64,000 nucleotides of DNA from Sipunculus nudus (GCA_026874595.1 CM049318.1:1437241-1501240), one strand, 5' to 3'. Counted from the first letter of the stretch, positions 1 to 13,938 are shown. Program-made: numbers and translations. Notes: generated by a model not told the origin, from the sequence alone.

Positions 1-3000
1 TAGCATGGCATTGTCTGAGGTGACTAAGTAATACCCTCTAGCATGGCATTGTCTGAGGTGACTAAGTAATACCCTCTAGCATGGCATTGTCTGAGGTGAC
101 TAAGTAATACCCTCAAGCATGGCATTGTCTGAGGTGACTAAGTAATACCCTCTAGCATGGCATTGTCTGAGGTGACTAAGTAATCCCACTCTAGCATGGC
201 ATTGTCTGAGGTGACTAAGTAATACCCTCTAGCATGGCATTGTCTGAGGGTACTAAGTAATCCCACTCTAGCATGGCATTGTCTGAGGGGACTAAGTAAT
301 ACCCTCTAGCATGGCATTGTCTGAGGTGACTAAGTAATCCTTTCTAGCATGGCATTGTCTGAGGTGACTAAGTAAACCCACTCTAGCATTTCATTGTCTG
401 ATGTGACAAAGTAATCCCCTCTAGCATGGCATTGTCTGAGGTGACTAAGTTATCCCACTCTAGCATGGCATTGTCTGAGGTGACTAAGTAATACCCTCTA
501 GCATGGCATTGTCTGAGGTGACAAAGTTATCCTACTCTAGCATGGCATTGTCTGAGGTGACAAAGTAATCCCACTCTAGCATGGCAGTGTCTGAGGTGAC
601 TCAGTAATCCCCTCTAGCATGGCAGTGTCTGAGGTGACAAAGTAATCCCACTCTAGCATGGCATAGTCTGAGGTGACAAAGTAATCCCATCTAACATGGC
701 ATCGTTTGAGGTGACTCACTAATCCTACTCTAGCACGGCAGTGTCTGAGGTGACTAAGTAATCCTTTCTAGCATCGCATTGTCTGATGTGACAAAGTAAT
801 CCCCTATAGCATGGCATTGACTGAGGTGACTAAGTAATCCCCGCCTACATGGCATTGTCTGAGGTGACTAAGTAATCCCCTCTAGCATGGCATTGTCTGA
901 GGTGACTAAGAAATCTACTCTTACATTTCATTGTCTGAGGTGACTAAGTAATCCCATTCTAGCATGGCATTGTCTGAGGTGACTAAGTAATCCCACCCTA
1001 GCATAGCATTGTCTGAGGTGACTAAGTAATCCCCTCCTACATGGCATTGTCTGAGGTGACTAAGTAATCCGCTCTAGCATGGCGTTGTCTGATGTGACTA
1101 AGTAATCCCCTCTAGCATGGCACTGTCTGAGGTGACTAAGTAATCCCACTCTAGCATGGCATTGTCTGAGGTGACTAAGTAATCCCCTCTGGCATGGCGT
1201 TGTCTGAGGTGACCAAGTAATCCCAGTCTAGCATGGCATTGTCTGAGGTGACTAAGTAATCCCCTATAGCATGGCATTGGCTGAGGTGACTAAGTAATCC
1301 CCTCTAGCATAGCATTGTCTCAGGTGACTAAGTAATCCCCTCTTGCATGGCGTTGTCTGACGTGACTAAGTAATCCCACTCTAGCATGGCATTGTCTGAG
1401 GTGACTTAGTAATCCCCTCTGGCATTGGGTTGTCTGAGGGTACTAAGGAATCCCACTCTAGCATGGCATTGTCTGAGGTGACTAAGTAATCCCCTATAGC
1501 ATGGCATTGTCTGAGATGACTAAGAAATCCACTCTTACATGGCATTGTCTGAGGTGACTAAGTAATCCCACTCTAGCATTTCATTGTCTGATGTGACAAA
1601 GTAATCCCCTCTAGCATGGCATTGTCTGAGGTGACTAAGTAATCCCCTCCTACATGGCATTGTCTGAGGTGACTAAGAAATCCCCTCTAGCATGGTATTG
1701 TCTGAGGTGACTAAGAAATCTACTCTTACATGGCATTGTCTGAGGTGACTAAGTAATCCCATTCTAGCATGGCATTGTCTGAAGTGACTTAGTAATCCCA
1801 CCCTAGCATAGCAACTTTCTGAGGTGACTAAGTAATCCCCTCTAGCATGGCATTGTCTGAGGTGACTAAGTAACTCCCTCTAGCATGGCATTGTCTAAGG
1901 TGACTAAGTAATCCCACTCTTACATGGCGTTGTCTGAGGTGACTAAGTAATCCCACTCTAGCACGGCATTGTCTGAGGTGACTAAGTAATCCCACTCTAG
2001 CATGGCATTGTCTGAGGTGACTAAGTAATCCCCTCTAGCATGGCATTGTCTGAGGTGACTTAGTAATACCCTCTAGCATGGCATTGTCTCAGGTGACTAA
2101 GTAATCCCACTCTTACATGGCATTGTCTGAGGTGACTAAGTAATCCCACTCTAGCATGGCATTGTCTGAGGTGACTAAGTAATCCCCTCTGGCATTGGGT
2201 TGTCTGAGGGTACTAAGTAATCTCACTCTAGCATGGCATTGTCTGAGGTGACTAAGTTATCCCCTATAGCATGGCATTGTCTGAGGTGACTAAAAAATCC
2301 ACTCTTACATGGCATTGTCTGAGGTGACTAAGTAATCCCATTCTAGCATGGCATTGTCTGAGGTGACTAAGTAATCCCACTCTAGCATGGCATTGTCTGA
2401 GGTGACTAAGTAATCCCCTCTAGCATGGCATTGTCTGAGGTGACTAAGTCATCCTCTCTAGCATGGCGTTGTCTGAGGTGACTAAATTATCCCACTCTAG
2501 AATGGCATTGTCTGAGGTGACTAAGTAATACCCTCTAGCATGGCATTGTCTGAGGTGACTAAGTAATACCCTCTAGCATGGCATTGTCTGAGGTGACTAA
2601 GTAATACCCTCTAGCATGGCATTGTCTGAGGTGACTAAGTAATACCCTCAAGCATGGCATTGTCTGAGGTGACTAAGTAATACCCTCTAGCATGGCATTG
2701 TCTGAGGTGACTAAGTAATCCCACTCTAGCATGGCATTGTCTGAGGTGACTAAGTAATACCCTCTAGCATGGCATTGTCTGAGGGTACTAAGTAATCCCA
2801 CTCTAGCATGGCATTGTCTGAGGGGACTAAGTAATACCCTCTAGCATGGCATTGTCTGAGGTGACTAAGTAATCCTTTCTAGCATGGCATTGTCTGAGGT
2901 GACTAAGTAAACCCACTCTAGCATTTCATTGTCTGATGTGACAAAGTAATCCCCTCTAGCATGGCATTGTCTGAGGTGACTAAGTTATCCCACTCTAGCA

Positions 3001-3720
3001 TGGCATTGTCTGAGGTGACTAAGTAATACCCTCTAGCATGGCATTGTCTGAGGTGACAAAGTTATCCTACTCTAGCATGGCATTGTCTGAGGTGACAAAG
3101 TAATCCCACTCTAGCATGGCATTGTCTGAGGTGACTAAGTAATCCCACTCTAGCATGGCATTGTCTGAGGTGACTAAGTAATCCCACTCTAGCATGGCAA
3201 TGTCTGAGGTGACTAAGTTATCCCACTCTAACATGGCATTGTCTGAGGTGACTAAGTTATCCCACTCTAACATGGCATTGTCTGAGGTGACAAAGTAATC
3301 CCACTCTAGCATGGCATTGTCTGAGGTGACTAAGTTATCCCACTCTAACATGGCATTGTCTGAGGTGACAAAGTAATCCCACTCTAGCATGGCATTGTCT
3401 GAGGTGACTTAGTAATACCCTCTAGCATGGCATTGTCTGAGGTGACAAAGTAATCCCACTCTAGCATGGCATTGTCTGAGGTGACAAAGTAATCCCCTCT
3501 AGCATAGCATTGTCTGAGGTGACAAAGTAATCCCACTCTAGCATGGCAGTGTCTGAGGTGACTAAGTAATCCCCTCTAGCTTGGGAGTGTCTGAGGTGAC
3601 AAAGTAATCCCACTCTAGCATGGCATAGTCTGAGGTGACAAAGTAATCCCACACTCGCATGGCAGTTATACCACTTTGATATGGCAGTGTCTGAGGTTAT
3701 TGAATAGTCCATCTCTAGCA
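1..3720. repeat. 38/39-bp satellite array, open at the left edge
   Basis: About 95 head-to-tail copies of a unit whose core reads TAGCATGGCATTGTCTGAGG followed by TGACTAAGTAAT. The two length classes differ in the tail: ATACCCTC or ATCCCCTC gives 38 bp and ATCCCACTC gives 39 bp. The array begins before the window starts and decays between about 3650 and 3720. A higher-order duplication is visible: 1-586 recurs at 2536-3121 (offset 2535) with no difference at any point I compared. A weaker echo at offset 770 links about 1420-1560 with 2190-2330. Runs of 39-bp units give open frames with a 13-residue period on the minus strand, but the 38-bp units break the frame, so I read the array as non-coding. 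Confidence 0.97.
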
Positions 3721-3736
3721 CTAAAGTGTCTGGCAC

Positions 3737-6700
3737 ATTTGCTGCAGGTGAAGTCGGGGTGGTATGTTAAGGTCTGTTTGTTGTGCATTCTCTAGTTCCT
3801 CCTTGGTCTCATTTCTTCAAGTTGCCCAATCATCTTTTCCTAGCCACACCTTTCTGACAGCGCTCCTTTGTTGGCTGCTTCATTCTGTATTTTATAGAAA
3901 TACGATGCCGAGGGGAAATGTGTGACCAGCAAAAAGGACTCTTGCTGCCATGGATAGGTTTGGGGACCACAAACCGTTATATTTCGACCGGCATCACTAG
4001 GTGTTCGAGCTACTTAATTCTCTTTATTTTCTTTCTCCATCATCAATGTATGGAAACTGATGCGCTCAGCTTCATGCCAATTAAATTCCCTTAAATTATC
4101 GTTTGGATGTTGAAATTTACCAGTGAAGATTAGGCAAAGCGTTACATGTTTTTCAACGAAGTAATTACAATTCCTATTGCTCGAACTGTGAACAAATGTT
4201 TCAACTATTTCTATATCTCTGACTAAAATGAAGAATATTTATTTTATTAATAGCGTTAAGGAAGATTATCTAGTTCAGAATTATCTTTGATTCTGCAGCA
4301 AAATTCTACACTAAAGGTGGTTTTTGAGCTGCAAGTTTGTTCGCATTCTTGAATCATAGAGAACGATCGGCCAGTTAAAAAAAACCCTATTTAGGCTTCA
4401 GGAGAAGGGCACAGGACTCAGAGCTTGAAGGTCGTGAGTTCGTATGTCAGCCGAAGAGCGGTGAGATCTGCACGGTCCGCCCAAACCCAGGGTTAGCGCT
4501 CTGCAGGCTTAATGGGAAGGCTGTTACCCACTGTCGTGTATCACTTACAAAGTAGTGCGTCTTTTTTTTTTTGGGGGGGGGGGGGAGTTGTCGATGTTAT
4601 TACTCAGCAACGCGTATGATTACACACCAAGGAACTGCAGCTGCGGTAATACCGGGCCTAGATGACATCAGGATATAAAAATAACATGTCAGAAAGAGAG
4701 AGAGCTGTCGCTTTGTCACCAAGTCCCAAACCAAAAGGAAACTCAGAAGATGTCCACACTTAGCTTAAGAATTATATAAGTCAGCATAAAAAATGGAGGC
4801 GGTTACCCCCACCAAATAATATGTAAAAAAATTAAAAAGGTATCCTTTCCCTGCATCAGCTTTCGAATTGCAGGGACACGTATATTTACAATGAGAGTGT
4901 ACATTCTTTTACCGTCAACAAGCATGATTAATAGGCTTTGGGGCAGATGATTTGGAAAGCAAACAAAGGTGTAATAGATTAACCCAGGGGACCAGCTTGG
5001 GGCCATTAAACCAGATTACGCGTATATCTCCCCAGATTTGAATGATGTGAAAGTAAACACTAAGGCCAGCAGGTCGTTAACTCCGTACAGCATGTGTGGA
5101 GAGACAGAAAACAATGGCTGAGATCCAGCAGTTTATAACGCTGTGATGAATTGGGATGTCATTGCCTCCAACTACTCCTTATATAAAATGATAAGCTGAT
5201 AACGATAAGTTAGTTTTCCGCGTAGGGTGACAGTTTTAAACAAACAAGTAATTAATTATTGAGCGTAAGGCAGTTTCATCCGGTTATTATAGAAACCATC
5301 AATTTCTCAACCCGACACTTTTGTTTTTTTTTATATTTTACAGTCGTAACGAGCAGGCGATAATTGGTAAAGAAGAAGATCCTTTCTGAATAGTGAATAC
5401 AGGTCAATATGAACCCGAGGACAGAATAGCGTTATTGATATAAGAGTCTACGACAAACCTAAAATCGTCAGAGTGCCTTTACATCCACCAATTTTTTTAA
5501 TTATCACAGCTGCAAGTGTGCAAGTACGCTGTCACTTGACATGAACCTGAACAATAGTTAAATTTTAGGTATAGGCCTTCTTTCTAACAACACCTGCCAT
5601 GTGCAAGAAAATTCCTTTTTTACTCAGCAAACAGGTTAATCCCTCTGCATGTTTGTTGAATTTCTGACCGCAGGGATGAAAACATTGCTCGCACGGGGAC
5701 TGGACGGCAGCCATTCGTAAGCGATACAGGAAATGACTCGTTACCATAGAGACGGATTTTCTGTTTGGTTTGTGAGTGCATGTGTCCTTTTGTTTAAATT
5801 TATCACTCGTTGCCTAATGTTAAGATCACCGGTTTTTTACCAGGATATCAATGCAACAGAATGGGTGACTCTTGCAGTACATTCCCCCACATGGCTTGTA
5901 TTACGACTCATTTTAGGCTTACCAGCCCATTATAAAGTATAGAAAGTCATAAACCATGGCAAGACGTGCATATAAGCATCTCTGTGTGGTCTTCATCCTT
6001 AGTGAATCGATACCTGAATCATATCTAAAAATCTTCACGGTTTTGTGGGGGAGGAAACAATTAAGCTGCAGCCTGGAAATCCTCTGCATTATCAGCAGGA
6101 TGCCAGACCGGCCGACGTTTTTCTTATTTATTATCGCGGGCCAGAGAAAAAAACAGACGCACGACAAACGTGACGGGACCCCGGATACGCTCAAGTCCGT
6201 AAACGCGCCACACACAAAGCGTAACACGGAAGTTGTTAGGATTTTATCCTTAGACAATACAGTGGCTAGGTCTCGTAGAAGAAGTTATTATCAGTTAATT
6301 AGAAAATATTCTGCTACGAGATATTAAGAATCAATGAAAGTGAAAACAAAGTCAAAATCTGGGTCCTGCAGCTGTTTTCAGTCAATTACGTTTGGACATT
6401 TCCATGATGCAGTGTGCGTTTTTGTTCAGAGTTGTGACGATATTAAAAAAAAATGAATCACACTAATCAATCACATACAAATCGGTCACGGAACTTTTGA
6501 ATAAATATTATGCACAGACTTTCTTAGGAGCTTGAATTTAATTCTAAATTTTTATTTTTATCTTGACCTTGATATTGAATATGTTTTTGAAAATCTTATA
6601 CACAACTCTCCATTTCATTTAATAAGCTTGATATCGAAACAGCTGCCGTACGACCCATATGTTTTGCCATTTCTTACGTCATAGTTGACGAATAAGAACA

Positions 6701-7647
6701 AAAAACATAAAAATACTTTCTATGCGTCTCAAGTGTGATTTTTTTTAACGTCAGGATCAGATGATCCTCTTTGAGGTAATGTTACATAGTCTGATCTGAT
6801 CGTCCGTTATATCTTAAGTGTTTGAGCAAGGTCACTTTATCTTATTACGGGGGGATTGTTAACAATGTTGACAACATCGTGGCGTCTGTGTTCTCCTTCG
6901 TACGGTCGTGTTTATTATTTAAGTGTCTGTCATTTTTCAAAACGGCAAGTGTAAAATTGCAAAAAGCGTTAAAAGACCAAAATTATTCAAAATGATTTGA
7001 TATGCATTTCTTACTTCTGTACTTTGTCCGTTTTAATCATTTGAAAGCAACAACTGTTTTCCCAGGTAAAAAAAATCATGATGACAGAACGCATATGTTA
7101 CAATCAATCAAATATCATTTTTTTCTTTCGCTTAATAGCTGGATTGTGTTGCAATAAAGTTTGACGACGTCCACCTGGAAAACATAAGGTGACGATTTTA
7201 ACACACCAATGTATTTATTCTGGCGGTGACCTGCGTGTACTCCGTTAAGTCGTTCTCCCTGTCTCCCTGATGGTTAGTCCAGACCATAATCACCACTGAC
7301 CTCCTTCATGGCCAGTACGGGCGGTCTTATGAGCTTCGGCGAAGGGACATTATTTAAATATTAGTATGGTTCGGAAGGTTGCAGAGACACGAAGAATGGT
7401 ATGGAGAGTTCAATAATATGATGGTTTTACATTTGTAAATGCTTTGAAATACTTGCATTTGCAAGGTATTGGTAGTCTATGATAGTAAAAGCAGAATATT
7501 CTTCAATAATATATTTATTTGTGACTTCACATGTTTAAACTCGAAACCAAATGAACTGATATGAACTTATATGTCAAAACAGTTAGCGATATGCTTTGTG
7601 GGCTGTGTTAAATGAATCATTATGTATGAATATTATACTCTGTATAT
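3737..7647. other. AT-rich intergenic sequence, no gene recognised
   Basis: No recognisable gene. Short opposing ORFs at 5565-6327 (up to 123 codons) overlap on both strands, show no familiar motif and have no clear splice context. A possible decayed SINE (4395-4585) is listed separately. Confidence 0.6.
4395..4585 (+). repeat. Possible decayed tRNA-derived SINE with T/G tail
   Basis: Around 4400-4445 the sequence resembles the 3' half of a tRNA gene: a GGACTCAGAGCTTGAAGGTC stretch followed by a box-B-like GTGAGTTCGTATGTC. About 110 bp later come a T run (4562-4572) and a G run (4573-4585). This fits a tRNA-headed SINE with a simple tail, but box A is not clear and no second copy was found in the window. 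Confidence 0.3.
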
Positions 7648-8622
7648 TGTTACCGATGTCTTTGTTATTGTGTGACACGGGCGTAACTCGTGTTGTAACG
7701 GCCTCGCCTGGCCGGGTATTGCATTCTCAGTTTAATGCGTACTGGTTGAACTCTCGTTGTCATGCTAGCTTGGGGCTTTCTCGCCTGGCCGAGCCGGGTC
7801 GGCTGGCGTGTGAACCCAGATATGTAGAGACACGGCATTCGTTTTTCTAGATGGTTCCTGTAACGCGTGTGTACTGTGTATTGTGTTAGATTCTTTAGAC
7901 TGTTCGAGAAATGCAAGGTTCTCGGCTGGAGGTGAGAAGTTATAAATAGGGGGCTGTGTTTTAGAGCCGAGAATGAGGTGAGAGAATATTCCAGCGGACA
8001 CAGAAGTTTACATGTCAGTTTGTGGGACCTATTCCGATAAGTGCGGCAATTATAGAGAAGTTATAAATAGGGGGCTGTGTTTTAGAGCCAGGAGAGAAAA
8101 ATATTCCAGCGGACACAGAAGCGTGTATGTCAATTTGTGGGACCTATTCCGAAAAGTGCGGCGATTATAGATTTTCTTCAGATTTTCTTCTGGATTTTGT
8201 GACGAATCTTATTTGGTCTTCAGTTTACTTTCTTGATTGTTACAAGAGCTTTACATTTAACTGTTATTCTCCGAGAGAATTTGTGAGAACTTTTTATCCG
8301 GCTTATACATATTAAAGGACTTATCGCTGTGACAGTGGTGGTATCCAGGTACTGTGCACTTTGTTTATTTAAATGTGTGATTGTATTGAATTTTTGTTAT
8401 ACTGCTGTTATACTGTGTAATTGTATTGATTTGGTGTATTGTAATGTAAAGGTTGTTTTAAGAATAAATTATAGTTATTTGTTAACAAAAAAAAAACCAC
8501 TGACTTCTATATTCATTCTCCTTGACATTTCACGCTGCCTAGTCAGAATCCGATTTTTTTCTCCATTACAGGATTTGTGTTCATAACGCATACGTGATCT
8601 GTTTATATTAGGTTCCCTAACA
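7648..8622 (+). mobile_element. Solo LTR-like element, family A, copy 1
   Basis: One of four dispersed copies of an ~800-bp sequence with LTR properties. It starts TGTTACCGATGTC and ends TTCCCTAACA (TG...CA). It carries a TATAAATA box (7941-7948) and, about 520 bp later, an AATAAA signal (8463-8468) followed by a short U5-like tail. No internal retrotransposon sequence adjoins it, so it is probably a solo LTR. It is ~170 bp longer than the other full copies, mostly because of a 121-bp tandem duplication that repeats the TATA region (second TATA at 8062-8069). The 5-bp flanks (TATAT and ATTTT) do not form a clean target duplication. Confidence 0.75.
7934..8175 (+). repeat. 121-bp tandem duplication of the LTR core promoter
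   Basis: The block from GAGAAGTTATAAATAG through CCAGCGGACACAGAAG and on to the GGCAATTATAG/GGCGATTATAG stretch occurs twice in a row, with the TATA boxes at 7941 and 8062. The two copies differ by several substitutions and a small deletion, so the duplication is not very recent. The other three family A copies have one copy of this block. Confidence 0.85.
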
Positions 8623-10483
8623 ATTTTCGTCTTCTGTAGTCGTTTTAAAAGTTATCTAAATATATCTCACCACAGTATGATGAACGGTCGGATTTTAACC
8701 ACCAAAAGTAAACAGCCCGCAGAAATCTCTCTTTTCGGACTTCATAGTTCATTACACATATTTTCTCAAATTAGTTCTAGATATTACCATGATTTTTTTG
8801 TGGAACGAAAGGGCCCGGAGACTAGAGGTCCCACTTCTTATCAGATCTTCAGTTAACCTGACATACCATCTGAGCCAACAGATCTGATAAATGAGACATA
8901 ATATCTATTAGTACTGATGAATAAACGGTGGGCATTGATAGTTAAACTAATCTTCTCCTCGGTTAGTTAACATGCCTGTAATTTAGTATTACATTAATAA
9001 TTCAGGAAACTTTAAACCTCAGTGAATTCATTATTAAAGACAGTGGGTAATTTCCTTATCTCTATAACTATAGTTCAAATATGTTATTTACACAACAGCC
9101 GTTACGTATTCATAACATATTTTACTTCTACTATATCGTTAGAGAAACACATTTTGAAATTTTTAGTCATTAGCCGTATTGTAGCAGTCAAACTAAGTTT
9201 TGATAGTGATCTGATGGATTAGTTATTCTTAATTACCTAAACCCAAAAGATTGAGGGGTATCATGTTAGTTTCAAGCGTTCATGAGGTATTATTAATCCG
9301 TTTTAACTTTAATTATGAAACAAATTAATTTTATGTTCCCTTGTGTATGCCTCCTAACTGGTCATAAATGTCTCCTGCAGAGCTGCCGATATGATTAAAG
9401 AGAGCCTAAACAAGAAATGTTGTCATGTAACGTGTGCTGAGACGCATCTTTCATTCTGGAAGTGCAATTTTCGTACATTACTGTCACATGAGCTACTCTG
9501 ACAAGGAAAGAAAGCTTATCACGTGGTTAAAGAAGTTTTGAATTAATTGTTAAATGTCAAATATAGTGTGTAGAAAACATGAACCTTTTTGCTGTTCGTG
9601 GAAAATGATTTATTTTTATTTCATTCCCATTACTTGCTTGTCAAAATTGTCATTTATTATTGCCCACGTGCTCAAATCTTCACGGGTCTGAAATTCGACA
9701 CAAGAGATAGGAATATTATTAGAACCATCTTACACTTTTACATATTATGACTTCAACGTTAAACTTTTTTTTCTAGTGTGGAAGTAGAATAATAAACAAT
9801 GTAAGATTTCATATGCAGCTTTAATTATATTTTAATCATATCAAAACGGCACCTTTTCAAACTCACTAGAATATTTGATGCAGAATCTCAAAAGCCTTTG
9901 TCAGGAATATTGTTCAAAGATTTTATAAATGTTAGGGTGACAAACGATCCATTATTTTAACTGACACAGAGACGTTTCAGGATCATTTGAATATTGTTTC
10001 ACATTGACGTTACACAATATAGTGTGTAAGGTGAACTCTAGCCAGAATTAGTTAAGCCGGCTTGACTGGAAATCGATACAGGTCTTTTCCGGGTGGCGTC
10101 TGGCGGTCGATCCGCCAGAGGTCCCGGACCAATGCTAATAGGTTTGATTAACAGAACGTCTCAGCGTATTGGGTGAATTAGATTCAGGTTCCCCGAGGCG
10201 AGAGCGTCTAATTGTTCAACACCCCGGCTCAACGCTGCGTCCAACAAGTGCGCGGCCTACGAGACCGTGCGCCGGCATGAACAAATCAACCATCTCCAGT
10301 GTATAACAGTCTGTATAAAACTTAACCGCTTCACAGCAAGTATTTCCTCTCTAATGTTGATTTCTGATTCCCAATTATGTCTGAATGCCCAATTCGATGG
10401 GCTTATCTCTCTGTGGAGATTCTTGTATCTTCTATCGACAGATAAACTGTTTTATCCCTGTGTCTCTACCTATCTCTCCGTCA

Positions 10484-10520
<37 letters not shown>

Positions 10521-11770
10521 CACTGATTTATTTGATGAGTTGTATTATTTGAAGGAACTAATATTGGTAAAAATTATTAACTTATCTAATAAAAATTTTA
10601 AGAGGTTTAATGTATAATTAGGAATTGCTTAGTTCCAATCATCATTGCTATTTAGTATTCTGAATCATATTGGTTCTCTACACGCAAAGGTTCTATGTCC
10701 GATGAAGTGTCATACATTAAACAGTTTGTTTTCGGGCATCTATTGACTCCTCTAGAAATCACAATCCATGTTTATAATGTTTATGTGATACAATCGAAAC
10801 GGAAATCCAAGGACAAACGGATAATAAACTCAGATCTTAAATAATAGTTTTAATTCTCAAAACAAAAGAAACAGCTGCCTCATCTTAAATGAAACTATCA
10901 GAAAAGTGTTAATTATTACAATCATTATCTTTATGATTTTTGTTTATCATGAGAAGGATACAGATCCCCGGTTAATTGTTTCAGATGAAAGTGCTGAGTA
11001 ATAAAACTTGCTTTAAACATGACTGATATTTTTTTGTTGACTGTCATACTATTTTCCTAGCAGGTATTAAGTTTGAGGAAAGTTATCCTTAATAATACAT
11101 GCGGTGTCTGATGGAAGGGCTGCACCCCGACCCTGGCAATTCAATGCAATGGATATTACGCCTGCGGAGGTCAGGGAAATGGTTTTCCACTGTTCTGCGA
11201 ATAGCACATCAGAAGAGGGTATACAGAGGGTTTTCACACGCAACAAATCATGATGAACAAAATATGAATAGATGAGTGTTTAAATATCGTCACTGGATGG
11301 AATGGCCTTCGGGTCCTTTTGAGTTTGTTTGATATATAGTTTGATCACTATATTAAGTATTATGTTGTATTACGAATAAAATGTGTGTGACAGAAATGGT
11401 CTATTGCCAATGGATCGAAAGAGGAATTATTAGCTTTAATATTTTAGCTTTATAACGAGGATTGATAATAATTCCGTGACGATCTTATATTTAACGTCGC
11501 TTACTCTGTCACACTGCTGATCAGCATGTTCGTCTCCTGTAATTCAAGACCAGTCCTGTTTAGACTGAATGCCATATAGCTACAAGAGAATCCCTACAGC
11601 TGAAATTTCTTTATGGTGCATACAGTCGTGATTATTACATCAAGTACATGATTCAGCGAACCATCAATAGTATAATATTAATGATTATAAAAGTGAGTGG
11701 AAAAAAACTGAACATTTCTGGGAACCACCCATGCACCCTCAGTGGTCAGGTCTTCTACTTTTTTTTTAAA
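8623..11770. other. Intergenic sequence, no gene recognised
   Basis: AT-rich DNA with only short ORFs. A locally GC-rich stretch at about 10080-10270 stands out from its surroundings but matches nothing I recognise. A (CT)n microsatellite lies at 10485-10514. Confidence 0.55.
10485..10514. repeat. (CT)n microsatellite
   Basis: About 15 uninterrupted CT dinucleotides. Confidence 0.95.
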
Positions 11771-12300
11771 TCACTGAAAATACCGAGGTGTTCTGTGAGG
11801 TAACAGTCTCATTAAAATTATTATTCTGACTAACATTTTACCAAAGTCTTCTATGAGATAACAGTCTTATTTAAATTATTATGCTGACAAATATTTTTAC
11901 CGAATTGTTCTGTAAGATAAAAGTCTCATTTAAATTATTATTCTGACTAATATTTTTACCAAAGTGTTCTGTAAGATAACAGTCTCATTTAAATTATTAT
12001 TCTGACTAACATTTTACCAAAGTCTTCTATGAGATAACAGTCTCATTTAAATTATTATTCTGACTAACATTTTTACCGAAGTGTTTTGTGATGTAACAGT
12101 GTCATTTAAATTATTATTCTGACTAACATTTTTACCGAAGTGTTTTGTGATGTAAGAGTGTCATTTAAATTATTATTCTGACTAACATTTTTACCGAAGT
12201 GTTCTGTGAGGTAACAGTGTCATTTAAATTATTATTCTGACTAACATTTTTACCGAAGTGTTCTGTGAGGTCACAGTGTCATTTAAATTATTATTCTGGC
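11771..12300. repeat. 59-bp minisatellite, about 9 copies
   Basis: Tandem unit containing TTACCGAAGTGTTCTGTGAG, then GTAACAGTGTCATTT and AAATTATTATTCTGACTAAC. The right-hand copies are the most alike. The left-hand copies carry CAAAGTCTTCTATGAGATAAC variants. Confidence 0.93.
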
Positions 12301-12859
12301 TATTTTTTTTTCAATTAAGGAAACATTTATTGCATTAGTGTTCAATATTCAAAGAATGGCATGGTTCCCGTGTTAGTTCTAAATGAAATAATAAACTGGC
12401 GTAATCTCTCGGAATTTACAGAATAAATCCTCAGCTTGCGATATTGGTCAATTCATCATCTGCTTTAATATTTGCTGACACCACTGACAACAAGCCCTGG
12501 TATTTTAGTAATCTGCCGTATTTGTCGGTTTATAGGAAGCTTTTGTCGCAAAGGAAATACTGAAGTTGGGTCATATATGCCCATCGTGTACGATATTTAT
12601 CTATTTTATTACTTTCTCTTAATTTCATACTTTATATAATTTTTCCCTTCATGAGTTTAAATGTTCAAGCCATGACACCAACACTTTGAAAAGGTTAAAT
12701 TATATACCATAACACTGAGCCGTGGATTTGCCAGCACAATATAAAGTAAAATACATACAATTCAGCTTAATTTTATAAAGTTGGAATTTCTATCTATCAA
12801 TTAATGATAGAATCATACAAATCTCTTTAGTTTGATGACAAATGAAATATTTTAGCTGC
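12301..12859. other. Intergenic sequence between two minisatellites
   Basis: AT-rich DNA in which I see no gene, RNA or repeat structure. Confidence 0.5.
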
Positions 12860-13390
12860 TATTTGAAGTTACTGTTATTGTGTGATACTAATTAGTATTA
12901 ACAGAGGTTACTGTTAGTGTGTGGTGTTAATTAACATTTGGTAGTTCACAGAAGTTACTGTTAATGTGTGATTACAATGAGATTACTGTTACTGTGGGAT
13001 GTCAATCAACAATTTTACTGTATATGTTCGATGTTAATAAGCCTATGGTAGTTCAGAGAGGTTACTGTTAATGTGTGAGGTTTATTAACATTTGGTATTT
13101 ACAGAGGTTACTGTTTAATGTGATGTTAATTAACATGTGGCAGTTTACAGAGTTTACTGTTAATGTGTGGTGTTTATTAACATATGGTAGTTCACAGAGC
13201 TTACTGTTAATGTTTGAGGTTTATTAACATATTGTAGTTTACAGAGGTTACTTTTAATGTTTGAGGTTTATTAACATATGGTAGTTCACAGAGTTTACTG
13301 TTAATATGTGAGGTTTATTAACATTTGGTAATTTACATAGGTTACTGTTAATGTGTGAGGTTTATAAACATATGGTAGTTCACAGAGGAA
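12860..13390. repeat. ~47-bp minisatellite, about 11 diverged copies
   Basis: Units contain GTTACTGTTAATGTGTGAGG, then TTTATTAACATATGGTAG and TTCACAGAG. Spacing varies by several bases and the left-hand copies are the most degraded. Confidence 0.88.
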
Positions 13391-13881
13391 TTTGTCTTGA
13401 CTGTTACGGGACTTGAACACAACGATACAGAGAGAGAACAGCTTCCAGTTCTCTACAAGAGCCAAACTTTAGTAAGAACTGTTATGAATGTATCATCAGA
13501 GAACAAACCATTCATGTACACAGCTACAGTTTAATTGACCTTATTTTAATAAGCATTGCCGACTCTCGTTTCTTAAATGTGCACAAGTTTGCCCTCGGCC
13601 GTTATACCACTGTGTTTTCTTTTCAAGAATCCCGCAGGGACAATATTGGATTAAGTACAGAAATACATACTGGAAAGAAAGGCTGCCGGTTTGTCAAGTA
13701 ACTTAAAGTGGGCTGCCTGAAGGACAGTGATTTATATGGTCTGTTTTATTTAGAAATAAACATCATTGCAAGTCAACATAATTAAGCTCTGAGTCAATAA
13801 CACGTTTGTATCTTATTTTTTTCCCCAGAAAATCAATTGTCGATGCCGGAAAGTAAGACAATCCTTAAACAAAAATTTATA

Positions 13882-13888
<7 letters not shown>

Positions 13889-13938
<50 letters not shown>
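13889..13938. repeat. (AT)n(GT)n microsatellite
   Basis: Alternating AT run that passes into about six GT units. Confidence 0.93.

Noticed and set aside
590-605. AP-1-like TGACTCA in the satellite
   Set aside because: Only isolated variant copies carry it; the usual unit has TGACTAA, so it is likely chance.
3067-3736. Minus-strand ORFs encoding a 13-residue repeat in the 38/39-bp satellite
   Set aside because: Open only where consecutive units are 39 bp long. The 38-bp units shift the frame, and there is no start, splice or codon-bias support.
5919-6327. Opposing ORFs of 112 and 123 codons
   Set aside because: They overlap on opposite strands, have no recognisable domain and no supporting splice or poly(A) context.
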